From the NCBI GenBank assembly GCA_963726575.1, contig CAVSCR010000005.1, forward strand, positions 434,001 to 498,000: a DNA stretch of 64,000 nucleotides. Reading direction: 5' to 3'. A model generated the notes under the pieces. It ran no database searches, was not told the DNA's origin, and saw only the letters and a program-made list of their open reading frames with translations. Below, piece after piece: positions 21,263-29,480 of the stretch (position 1 is its first letter; each line of letters begins with the position of its first letter). Both the position numbers and the translations under genes were made by a program. Source of the stretch: CAVSCR01 sp963726575 (GTDB lineage: Bacteria; Actinomycetota; Actinomycetes; JAHEKZ01).

Positions 21263-22543
21263 TCAGCTGCGCGCGACTCCGGCGATCGAGCGTCGCCCAC
21301 GGCGCAGCACCAGCCACTGGCCGTGCAGGAAGTCCTGCGGTCCGACCGTTGCGTCGACGTCGTCGACCCGTTGGTTGTTCAGCGAGACGCCACCTTCCTG
21401 GATCGCGCGCCGCGCTGCGGACTTGCTCGCGCACAGCGAGGTGGCAACGAGCAGGTCCACCACGGTCGCGCTCGACTCACCGCCGAGCCGCACGTGCGGC
21501 GCCTGCGTGAGCGCGGCCTCGAGGGTGTCCACGTCGAGGTCGGACAGCTCACCGCGACCGAACAGGGCCTGGCTCGCGGCCTCGACGCGCCCGGTCTGCT
21601 GCGCCCCGTGGACGCGGGTGGTCAGGTCGCGCGCCAGGAACCGTTGACCCTCACGGGCCTGGGGTGACTCGATCACGGCTGCCTCGAGCCGGGCGATCTC
21701 CTCGCGCGAGGCGAACGTGAACATGCGCAGCAGACCGGGGACGTCGGCGTCGTCGGCGTTGATCCAGAACTGGTAGAACGCGTAGGGACTGGTGAGCGCT
21801 GGGTCGAGCCACAACGTTCCGCTCTCGGTCTTGCCGAACTTGCTCCCGTCCGCCTTCGTGAACAGGGTCGTGGTGAGCGCGTGGACCCGGGACCCGGTGG
21901 CGCGGCGGATCAGGTCGACACCCGCGGTGATGTTGCCCCACTGGTCTGACCCGCCGGTCTGCAGGACGCAACCGTGGCGACGGAACAGCTCGAGGTAGTC
22001 GTGCGCCTGCAGCAACTGGTAGCTGAACTCCGTGTAGCTGATGCCGGCACCGCTCAAGCGCGCAGCCACGGCCTCACGGTCGAGCATCCGGTTGACGCTG
22101 AAGTGCTTGCCGATGTCGCGAAGGAAGTCGATGGCCGACAGGCCAGACGTCCAGTCGAGGTTGTCGACGATGAGCGCACCGGTGACGGCGTCGTCGAAGT
22201 CGAGGTAGCGCTCGACCTGACCGCGGATGCGGTCGACCCACCCGGCCACGACGTCGGCGTCGTTCAGCGTGCGCTCCCCCACGAGCCTGGGGTCTCCGAT
22301 CAGTCCGGTCGCGCCGCCGACCAGGCCGAGCGGACGGTGACCACTGAGCTGGAAGCGTCGCAGGGTGAGGATCTGCGCGAGGTTGCCCAGGTGCAGACTC
22401 GGCGCCGTGGGGTCGAAACCGCAGTAGAGCGTCACCGGTCCGGCCGCCAACGCCTCGCGCAACGCATCGGGGTCCGTGGAGTCGGCCACCAGGCCACGCC
22501 AGGCGAGGTCGTCGAGTACGTCGGCGGTGGCTGTCGTCGTCAC
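21263..22543 (-). CDS. tyrS: Tyrosyl-tRNA synthetase
   Basis: 426 residues, class I synthetase. The HIGH-type motif is PTAPSLHLGNL near residue 45, and the KMSKS-type motif is DGSKFGKTESG near 232. A C-terminal S4 domain (about 355-420) ends DFLHGQWLVLRRG. The start is a GTG at 22543, only 4 bp after the stop of the upstream mpg gene. The rRNA operon promoter follows immediately downstream. Confidence 0.95.
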   Translation of the reverse strand: MTTTATADVLDDLAWRGLVADSTDPDALREALAAGPVTLYCGFDPTAPSLHLGNLAQILTLRRFQLSGHRPLGLVGGATGLIGDPRLVGERTLNDADVVAGWVDRIRGQVERYLDFDDAVTGALIVDNLDWTSGLSAIDFLRDIGKHFSVNRMLDREAVAARLSGAGISYTEFSYQLLQAHDYLELFRRHGCVLQTGGSDQWGNITAGVDLIRRATGSRVHALTTTLFTKADGSKFGKTESGTLWLDPALTSPYAFYQFWINADDADVPGLLRMFTFASREEIARLEAAVIESPQAREGQRFLARDLTTRVHGAQQTGRVEAASQALFGRGELSDLDVDTLEAALTQAPHVRLGGESSATVVDLLVATSLCASKSAARRAIQEGGVSLNNQRVDDVDATVGPQDFLHGQWLVLRRGRRSIAGVARS

Positions 22544-22547
22544 GGCG

Positions 22548-23174
22548 TCATCCTTGCCTACCTCGACCTCCCGGACGCCAGCGAGACACCGACGGCTCGC
22601 CGACCAACCAGAACCGCCATGGCGCCGTTGCCCCCTCGTGCTTCACGCCGACCCGCGGACCCTGCGCGATCTCGGCGGGATCGACCTCACGCACGCCGGA
22701 CATGACGGTCACGCGGCTCGCCCGACTGCACAGGTCGAGGCCGTCGTCCTCGCCGCCGATCGCCAACGCGGTGGTCAGACGGGCCGGGCCCGAGGCCAGG
22801 TCGGCGAACCGACGCGACGTCGGGCGGCGTCGGCGGGCGGCGTCGAGCCCGTCCAGCACCGAGCCGGCTCGCAGGAGCACGGCGCCGGCCTGCCCCGGCG
22901 GTCCGGTGACGATGTTCGCGCACCAGTGCATTCCGTAGCTGAAGTAGACGTAGAGCAGTCCGCCCGCCCCGAACATCGGGGCGTTGCGTCTTGTCGGACC
23001 GCGATGGGCGTGGGACGCCGGGTCCTCACCGATGCCGGCGTAGGCCTCCACCTCGGTCAGCCGGACGGTGACGGTGCCCTCGTCGGTGGTGTGACTGATC
23101 GTGCAACCGAGCAGCGCTGGCGCCACCTCGAGCGGACCCCGGGCGAAGAAGTCGCGCGGCAACCGACGGGTCAC
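22548..23174 (-). CDS. mpg: 3-methyladenine DNA glycosylase (AAG/MPG family)
   Basis: 208 residues. The family motif VEVEAY appears as TEVEAYAGIGEDPASHAHRG near residue 40, and the nearby LYVYFSYGMHWCANIVTG is the DNA-intercalating tyrosine region. It removes alkylated bases in base excision repair. The GTG start overlaps the argH stop (GTGA). The same order, mpg between tyrS and argH, occurs in M. tuberculosis (Rv1688). Confidence 0.9.
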   Translation of the reverse strand: MTRRLPRDFFARGPLEVAPALLGCTISHTTDEGTVTVRLTEVEAYAGIGEDPASHAHRGPTRRNAPMFGAGGLLYVYFSYGMHWCANIVTGPPGQAGAVLLRAGSVLDGLDAARRRRPTSRRFADLASGPARLTTALAIGGEDDGLDLCSRASRVTVMSGVREVDPAEIAQGPRVGVKHEGATAPWRFWLVGEPSVSRWRPGGRGRQG

Positions 23175-24616
23175 CGGAGCGGGTCGGCCCAGGCAGCCGC
23201 CGACGCCAACGTGGTCTCGAGCTCGGCGATCTGCTCGCGAACCCGCTCGGGGGCCGTTCCGCCGTACGCGCTGCGGGCTGCGACCGACCCTGCCACGGTC
23301 AGCACGTCCTTGACGTCGGGCGTGAGCGCCGGCGAAACCGTAGCGAGCTGGTCGTCGGTCAGGTCGGTCAGCTCGAGGTCCAGGGCCTCACACACGCGCA
23401 CGCACTCCCCTGCGATCTCGTGAGCCTCGCGGAACGCAACGCCGCGACGCACCAGCCACTCGGCCAGTTCGGTGGCGAGGGCGAAACCGGTCGGCGCCGA
23501 CGCCTGCATCACGTCGGCGTGGAAACGCAAGGTCGCAACCAGACCCGCCACGGCGGGCAGCAGCAACGACAGCGTGTCGACGGCGTCGAAGGCCGGCTCC
23601 TTGTCTTCCTGCAGATCGCGGTTGTAGGCGAACGCCAGACCCTTCAACGTCGTGAGGACCGCGACGAGGTCCCCCACGAGCCGGCCGGCCTTGCCTCGGG
23701 CGAGCTCGGCCACGTCCGGGTTCTTCTTCTGCGGCATGATCGAGGAGCCCGTCGCGAACCGGTCGTCCAGCGTGGCCCAACCGAACTCCCGCGACGTCCA
23801 GAGCACGATCTCTTCGCCGAGCCGGCTCAGGTGCACACCGACCAGGGCGGTCACGAACAGGAACTCCGCCACGAAGTCCCGGTCGCTCACGGCGTCGATC
23901 GAGTTGGCGATGGCCGTGTCGAACCCCAGCTCGGCGGCCGTCGTGACCGGGTCGAGCGGCAACGACGACCCCGCCAGAGCGCCGGCTCCCAGGGGCGAAC
24001 GGGCGGCCCGGCGGTCCCAGTCGTGCAGCCGTTCGACGTCGCGCGCGAGAGCGTGCACGTGCTTGAGCAGCTCGTGCGCGAACGACACGGGTTGGGCGTG
24101 CTGCAGGTGGGTGAACCCAGGCGCATAGCTCGTGACGTGCTCGCGCGCCTGTCCGAGCAGCGCGGCCTGGACACCTGCGATGTCGGAGGCAAGACCGTGC
24201 GCAGCGGCGCGCAGGTACAGCCGAAGGTCGGTGGCCACTTGGTCGTTGCGACTGCGACCGGCCCGCAGCTTGCCGCCGAGCGGACCGAGCCGCCCGACCA
24301 GGGCCCGCTCCAGCGCGGTGTGCACGTCCTCGTCGTCCGCGTCGGGGACCAATGAGCCGTCGGCGACCGCTGCGCCGATGGCCGCCAACGCCGCCTGCAT
24401 CTGCGCAGCCTCGTCGTCGCTGAGCAGGCCGGCGCGGTGCAGCACGCGGGCGTGCGCCTGCGACGCCAACACGTCGTACGGAGCCAGGCGCCAGTCGAAC
24501 TGCACCGATCGGCTCAGAGCAGCCAGCGCAACGTCAGGTCCCTGAGAGAACCGACCACCCCACAACCGCAGCGGGGCCGCCTCGCCGTCGCCGGGATCAG
24601 ATCCGGGGTCAGACAC
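23171..24616 (-). CDS. argH: Argininosuccinate lyase
   Basis: 481 residues from GTG 24616, which overlaps the end of argG by 8 bp. LWGGRFSQGPD opens the protein, GRSRNDQVATD lies near residue 120 and the fumarase/lyase signature GSSIMPQKKNPDVAE near 285. It splits argininosuccinate to arginine and fumarate, the last step of the pathway. The reading frame extends to 24850 only inside argG, so that extension is rejected. Confidence 0.95.
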   Translation of the reverse strand: MSDPGSDPGDGEAAPLRLWGGRFSQGPDVALAALSRSVQFDWRLAPYDVLASQAHARVLHRAGLLSDDEAAQMQAALAAIGAAVADGSLVPDADDEDVHTALERALVGRLGPLGGKLRAGRSRNDQVATDLRLYLRAAAHGLASDIAGVQAALLGQAREHVTSYAPGFTHLQHAQPVSFAHELLKHVHALARDVERLHDWDRRAARSPLGAGALAGSSLPLDPVTTAAELGFDTAIANSIDAVSDRDFVAEFLFVTALVGVHLSRLGEEIVLWTSREFGWATLDDRFATGSSIMPQKKNPDVAELARGKAGRLVGDLVAVLTTLKGLAFAYNRDLQEDKEPAFDAVDTLSLLLPAVAGLVATLRFHADVMQASAPTGFALATELAEWLVRRGVAFREAHEIAGECVRVCEALDLELTDLTDDQLATVSPALTPDVKDVLTVAGSVAARSAYGGTAPERVREQIAELETTLASAAAWADPLR

Positions 24617-25820
24617 CGTGGCCCACGCGCTGCTGATCGCGGGTCGCCGCGATCCGGCTCGGCAGACCCCACAGCTGGACGAACCCCTTCGACAGCGTCT
24701 GGTCGAACGTGTCACCGGTGTCATAGGTGGCGAGGCTGAAGTCGTAGAGGCTGGCCGGGCTGCGCCGACCCGTGACGACGGCGCGGCCACCGTGCAGGGT
24801 GAGGCGCACCTCGCCGGTGACGTGCTCCTGGGACTCGCTGATGAAGGCATCGAGGGCTCGCTTCAGCGGGGAGAACCACAACCCGTCGTAGACCAGCTCG
24901 CTCCACCGTTGGCCGACGGTGCGCTTGAACCTGGCCAGGTCGCGTTCGATCGTGACGCTCTCGAGCTCCTGGTGTGCGGCGATCAGCACGCTCGCGCCGG
25001 GAGTCTCGTAGATCTCTCGGCTCTTGATCCCGACGAGTCGGTCCTCGACCATGTCGATCCGCCCGATGCCATGCGCGCCGGCGCGCAGGTTGAGCTCCTG
25101 GATCGCCTCGAGCATGGTGACGGGTCCCCCGTCGATGGCCACCGGGCGTCCCGACTCGAAGCCGATCACGACCTCGTCGGCCGGCCGCGGCTGCGCCGGA
25201 TCGGCGCTGTAGCCATAGACGTCCTCGATCGGACCGTTCCAGATGTCCTCCAGGAACCCGGTCTCGCACGAGCGGCCCCACACGTTCTGGTCGATGGAGT
25301 ACGGCGACTTCTTCGTGACGTCGATGGGCAGCCGATTCGCCTCGGCGAACTCGATCGCCTTGTCACGGGTCATGCCCGAGTCGCGCACCGGTGCCAGGAC
25401 GCGCAGCTCGGGGTCGAGCGCACCGATCCCTACTTCGAAACGGACCTGGTCGTTCCCCTTGCCGGTACAGCCGTGCGCCACCGCGGAGGCGCCGTACTCG
25501 TGCGCGGTCTCCACGAGGTGCTTGGCGATGACGGGTCGCGACAGTGCGGAGACCAACGGATAGCGATCCATGTACAGGGCATTGGCGCGAAGGGCTGGCA
25601 GGCAGAAGTCGTCGGCGAACTCGTTCTTGAGGTCCAGCACCACGGCTTCGACAGCGCCGCAGTGCAGTGCGCGTTCCCGGATCACCTCGGTGTCCTCACC
25701 GCCCTGCCCGACGTCGGCGGCGACGGCGATGACGTCGGCTCCGGTCTCGTCGGCGATCCAACCGATGGCCACTGAGGTGTCCAGCCCACCGGAGTAGGCC
25801 AAGACGATGCGGTCCTTCAC
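24609..25820 (-). CDS. argG: Argininosuccinate synthase
   Basis: 403 residues from a GTG. The P-loop of N-type ATP pyrophosphatases is LAYSGGLDTSVAIGW at residues 7-21, and the citrulline/aspartate-binding stretches AHGCTGKGNDQVRFE and SPYSIDQNVWGRS are present. It condenses citrulline and aspartate. Its GTGA start overlaps the argR stop. Confidence 0.96.
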   Translation of the reverse strand: MKDRIVLAYSGGLDTSVAIGWIADETGADVIAVAADVGQGGEDTEVIRERALHCGAVEAVVLDLKNEFADDFCLPALRANALYMDRYPLVSALSRPVIAKHLVETAHEYGASAVAHGCTGKGNDQVRFEVGIGALDPELRVLAPVRDSGMTRDKAIEFAEANRLPIDVTKKSPYSIDQNVWGRSCETGFLEDIWNGPIEDVYGYSADPAQPRPADEVVIGFESGRPVAIDGGPVTMLEAIQELNLRAGAHGIGRIDMVEDRLVGIKSREIYETPGASVLIAAHQELESVTIERDLARFKRTVGQRWSELVYDGLWFSPLKRALDAFISESQEHVTGEVRLTLHGGRAVVTGRRSPASLYDFSLATYDTGDTFDQTLSKGFVQLWGLPSRIAATRDQQRVGHGV

Positions 25821-26359
25821 GGGGTGTCTCCTTGAGTGGGTTCGTCGCCCGAAGCCGGACGACGGGCCGGATCGGCCAGGTCGAGCAGGAAGTCGACGAC
25901 GCTCGTGCCGCCGTCGGGTGCCCTGGTCACCAGCAGCACGGTGTCGTCACCGGCGATGGTGCCCAGGACCGTCGGAAGAAGGCTGTGGTCGACCGCCGAC
26001 GCCAGGAACTGCGCTGCCCCCGGCGGGGTGCGGATCACCACGAGGTTCGCCGACGCCTCAGCGCTGACGAGCAGCTCGAGGCAGCGGCGGGTGAGCCGCT
26101 CCAGCCCGGCCTCGTCGGCGGCTGCCCGCGGACGCGGGTCACCGCCCTCAGCGGGCACTGCGTACACGAGCTGGCCGTCGCCGTGGCGCACGCGGACGGC
26201 TCCCAGCTCGTCGAGGTCACGCGACAACGTCGCCTGGGTGACCACCACGTCGTCGTCGGCCAGCAGGCGGGCCAGGTCGTTCTGCGAGCGGACTGCGTGC
26301 GCGCCGAGCAGGTCGACGATCCGCTGTTGACGAGCGGTCTTGCTTCGGGCGACCGTCAC
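25817..26359 (-). CDS. argR: Arginine repressor ArgR
   Basis: 180 residues. The N-terminal winged helix carries RSQNDLARLL and VTQATLSRDLDELGAVRVR (DNA recognition). The C-terminal oligomerisation and arginine-binding domain has GTIAGDDTVLLVTR. It would repress the arg operon in which it is encoded, a classical autoregulatory arrangement. Overlaps argB (GTGA) upstream and argG downstream. Confidence 0.94.
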   Translation of the reverse strand: MTVARSKTARQQRIVDLLGAHAVRSQNDLARLLADDDVVVTQATLSRDLDELGAVRVRHGDGQLVYAVPAEGGDPRPRAAADEAGLERLTRRCLELLVSAEASANLVVIRTPPGAAQFLASAVDHSLLPTVLGTIAGDDTVLLVTRAPDGGTSVVDFLLDLADPARRPASGDEPTQGDTP

Positions 26360-27246
26360 CGCACCTCACCTCCGCCGGCAACCACCTGGGTTCCGACTCC
26401 TCCGTCGGTGAACACCTCGAGCAGGAGGGCGTGCGCAACGCGTCCGTCGAGCACGTGCGCCTTCGGGACGCCGGCGTCGACCGCCATCAGGCAGGCCGAC
26501 ATCTTCGGCAACATGCCCGCCTCGAGCTGCGGCAGCAGCGCGCGCAGCTCCGAGGAGGAGATGTCGGTGATGAGTGAGTCCGGCTCGGGCCAGCTGCGTA
26601 ACAACCCTCTGACGTCGGTCAGCACCACGAGCTTCTCGGCCTGCAGTGCGACCGCCAGCTGTGCGGCCGCCGTGTCGGCATTGACGTTGTAGGTCTGCCC
26701 ATCCACGCCGCGCGCGATGCTCGAGACGACCGGAATCAGCGCGTCGTCGAGAACCCGTTGCACGAACGACGGTTTGACCTCCACCACCTCGCCCACCTGG
26801 CCAAGGTTCACCGGCTGGCCCGTCGCGTCCTTGGCGAGCCGACGCGCGGTGAACAGGTGCGCATCCTCACCCGACATGCCCACAGCCAGCGGGCCGTGTG
26901 CGTTGACCAGCCCGACGATGTCGCGCTGCACCTGGCCCACGAGCACCATGCGCACCACGTCCATCGCCTCTGGGGTCGTGACCCGCAGCCCGGAGCGGTA
27001 CTCGCTGGCAATGTCGAGCCGGGCCAGCATTGCGTCGATCTGCGGGCCTCCACCGTGCACGACGACGACGTTGATCCCGACGCGTCGCAAGAACACCACG
27101 TCCTCGGCGAACGCGGACCGCAACGTGGGCTCCGACATGGCGTGACCGCCGTACTTGACCACGACGGTGGCGCCCTGGAAGCGCTCCAACCAGGGCAGCG
27201 CCTCGACGAGCACAGCCGCCTTGTCTCCCGCAGTCTGTTGCGTCAT
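26356..27246 (-). CDS. argB: Acetylglutamate kinase
   Basis: 296 residues from ATG 27246. VVKYGGHAM is at about 28-36, VVVVHGGGPQID near 60 and the adenine-binding YNVNADTAAAQLA near 195. Second step of ornithine synthesis and the usual target of arginine feedback. It ends by GTGA overlap with argR; in most actinobacteria argD and argF would come between. The very long upstream extension of the frame is antisense-type noise inside argJ. Confidence 0.95.
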   Translation of the reverse strand: MTQQTAGDKAAVLVEALPWLERFQGATVVVKYGGHAMSEPTLRSAFAEDVVFLRRVGINVVVVHGGGPQIDAMLARLDIASEYRSGLRVTTPEAMDVVRMVLVGQVQRDIVGLVNAHGPLAVGMSGEDAHLFTARRLAKDATGQPVNLGQVGEVVEVKPSFVQRVLDDALIPVVSSIARGVDGQTYNVNADTAAAQLAVALQAEKLVVLTDVRGLLRSWPEPDSLITDISSSELRALLPQLEAGMLPKMSACLMAVDAGVPKAHVLDGRVAHALLLEVFTDGGVGTQVVAGGGEVR

Positions 27247-28409
27247 GTCGCGTACGCCGAGTTCTCGTGCACGTAGGCCGCCGTCAGGTCGTTGGTCCAG
27301 ACGGTCACCTCGGCGGCGCCCGCGGCGAGGTCGACGACGAGCCGGACCTGTCGCGACGAGAGGTCGACAAGACTGCGGTCGGCGTGCGGGGCACCATCGC
27401 GCACCACCCAGACGTTGTTCATGGCGACGCCGAGCTGATCCACCTCGAACCGCGCGGACGTGGTCCCCACCGCGGCAAGCACCCGACCCCAGTTGGGGTC
27501 CTCGCCGTGCAGGGCGCACTTGACCAGGTTGTTGCGCGCAATCGTGCGGGCCACCAACAGCGCATCGGACTCGGTGGCGGCATGCGTCACCGTGATCGAG
27601 ATCTCCTTGCTGGCACCCTCCGCATCGGCGACGAGCTGGCGGGCGAGGTCGGCCGACACCTGCTCGATCGCGGCGTCCAAGAGGTCCGGAGGAGGCGTGA
27701 TCCCCGACGCTCCACTCGCGAGCAGCAGCACCGTGTCGTTGGTCGACATGCAGCCATCGGAGTCGACCCGGTCGAAGGTGCGTGCGGTCGCCGCGCGCAG
27801 AGCGCGGTCCAGACCCTGCGGCGTCGCCACCGCGTCGGTCGTCAGCACCGCCAGCATGGTGGCCAGTCCGGGAGCCAGCATCCCGGCGCCCTTCGCCATG
27901 CCACCGACGGTGAACCCAGCCGAGGTCGTACCGGCCGTCTTCGGCCGCGTGTCGGTGGTCATGATCGCGCAGGCCGCAGCCTCCGCGTCGTCGGCTGAGC
28001 GACCGCCGGCACCGACTCGTGCCACTACCTGTGCCACACCGGCCAACAGGTTCGTCATCGCAAGGCGCTCGCCGATGAGACCGGTGGAGGCCACTGCGAC
28101 TTGCTCCGGTGGTACGCCCAGGCCGTGGCCCACGGCCTGGGCAGTCGCCACCACGTCGGCGTAGCCGCCCGGTCCGGTGCACGCGTTCGCACCACCGGAG
28201 TTGAGCACCACCGCGCGCACGACCCCGACGCCGACGACGGCGCGCGTCCACGTGACGGGAGCAGCCTCGACACGGTTCGAGGTGAAGACGCCGGCCGCGG
28301 CGTCGAGTGGGCCGTCGTTGACGACGAGCGCGACGTCGAGAGCGCCGGAGGGCTTCAGACCGGCCGCCACTCCCGAGGCCCGGAAGCCCCCGGCCGCCGT
28401 CACGCTCAC
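27243..28409 (-). CDS. argJ: Bifunctional ornithine acetyltransferase / N-acetylglutamate synthase
   Basis: 388 residues from GTG 28409. The self-cleavage site APGLATMLAV places the nucleophile at about Thr184. DSDGCMSTNDTV and the C-terminal NDLTAAYVHENSAYAT end are typical. ArgJ recycles the acetyl group between ornithine and glutamate. Overlaps argC (GTGA) and argB (ATGA). Confidence 0.95.
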   Translation of the reverse strand: MSVTAAGGFRASGVAAGLKPSGALDVALVVNDGPLDAAAGVFTSNRVEAAPVTWTRAVVGVGVVRAVVLNSGGANACTGPGGYADVVATAQAVGHGLGVPPEQVAVASTGLIGERLAMTNLLAGVAQVVARVGAGGRSADDAEAAACAIMTTDTRPKTAGTTSAGFTVGGMAKGAGMLAPGLATMLAVLTTDAVATPQGLDRALRAATARTFDRVDSDGCMSTNDTVLLLASGASGITPPPDLLDAAIEQVSADLARQLVADAEGASKEISITVTHAATESDALLVARTIARNNLVKCALHGEDPNWGRVLAAVGTTSARFEVDQLGVAMNNVWVVRDGAPHADRSLVDLSSRQVRLVVDLAAGAAEVTVWTNDLTAAYVHENSAYAT

Positions 28410-29437
28410 GGTGCAACTCCCAGCGCGGACAGGCCGGCCGTCTCCGGCAGTCCGAGGACCAGGTTGGCGTTCTGGATCGCTTGACCAGCCGCGCCCTTGC
28501 CGAGGTTGTCCAGTGCCACGATCACGACAGCCCGCCCCGCGTGCCGGTCGGCACCGACCTGGACGTGCACCCCGTTGCCGCCGAGCACATCCGCGGTCCG
28601 CGGCCACCGGCCCTGCGGGAGTACCTGCACGAAGGGCTCGAAGACGTAGGCCTCGTACATGGCCTCCCGCAACACCTCGTCGGTGACGTCGTCGGCCAGG
28701 GGCGCTGTGCAGGTGGCCAGGATGCCCCGCGTCATCGGGGCGAGCGTGGGCGTGAACGACAGGGTCGCCGGTTCGCCCGCCACGGCCGTCAGGGTCTGTT
28801 CCATCTCCGGGGTGTGCTGATGGGCGCCGGCCACCTTGTAGCCCGACATCGACCCGACGACCTCCGTGGCCGCCAGCGACGGCGCCGCCGACCGACCGGC
28901 GCCGGAGGTCCCCGACGCCGCCACGACGACGAGGTCACGCGCGGCCACCAGCCCGGCCGCGAGCAGCGGTGCGAACCCCAGTGCCACCGCCGTTGCGTAG
29001 CAGCCGGGGTTGGCGACCCGCTGCGCCGCGGCGATCTGTTCCCGGTGGCCGGGAAGCTCGGGCAGCCCGTAGGGCCAGGTTCCCGCATGCGCACCGGAGT
29101 AGTACTGCGTCCAGGCAGTCGCGTCGCGCAGCCGGAAGTCCGCCCCGAGGTCGATCACGGGCAAGGCCGGGTCCAACCGCTCCACCAAGGCGGCCGACTC
29201 CCCGTGGGGCAGGGCGAGGAAGACGAGGTCGGCGCGAGCCAGGGTGTCGGCGTCGGTAGCCAGCAGCGTCTGGTCGGCGAGCGCGCTCAGGTGCGGATGT
29301 ACCGCGCCGAGCGGAGCGCCCGCCTGGCTGCCGGCCGTGAGCACCGCCGGATGGAGGTCGGGATGGCCGAGGAGCAGGCGGATCAGCTCTCCGCCTGCAT
29401 AGCCAGAGGCACCCGCCACCGCTGCCTGCACCACCAT
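28406..29437 (-). CDS. argC: N-acetyl-gamma-glutamyl-phosphate reductase
   Basis: 343 residues from ATG 29437, beginning MVVQAAVAGASGYAGGELIR (NADP-binding GASGYAGxE). The catalytic Cys is in ANPGCYATA near residue 146. First gene of the arg operon. The upstream TTG at 29446 is not preferred because a promoter -10 hexamer overlaps it. Confidence 0.95.
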   Translation of the reverse strand: MVVQAAVAGASGYAGGELIRLLLGHPDLHPAVLTAGSQAGAPLGAVHPHLSALADQTLLATDADTLARADLVFLALPHGESAALVERLDPALPVIDLGADFRLRDATAWTQYYSGAHAGTWPYGLPELPGHREQIAAAQRVANPGCYATAVALGFAPLLAAGLVAARDLVVVAASGTSGAGRSAAPSLAATEVVGSMSGYKVAGAHQHTPEMEQTLTAVAGEPATLSFTPTLAPMTRGILATCTAPLADDVTDEVLREAMYEAYVFEPFVQVLPQGRWPRTADVLGGNGVHVQVGADRHAGRAVVIVALDNLGKGAAGQAIQNANLVLGLPETAGLSALGVAP

Positions 29438-29445
29438 GGGGCGCA

Positions 29446-29475
29446 ATCATACAGGACTTGGAAAGATTATGCAGA
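29446..29475 (-). promoter_or_regulatory. Candidate argC promoter with ARG-box-like half-sites
   Basis: On the minus strand TGTATGAT includes a -10-like TATGAT (29446-29451) only 8 nt before the argC ATG. It is preceded by TGCATAAT about 20 bp upstream. The two similar half-sites resemble ArgR operator halves (TGCAT-AT type). No good -35 is seen. The short distance suggests a leaderless or almost leaderless mRNA. Confidence 0.45.
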
Positions 29476-29480
29476 CTGGC

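Noticed and set aside
26356..28416. 686-codon minus-strand frame ending with argB
   Set aside because: Only the last 296 codons are ArgB; the upstream part is an out-of-frame reading of argJ.
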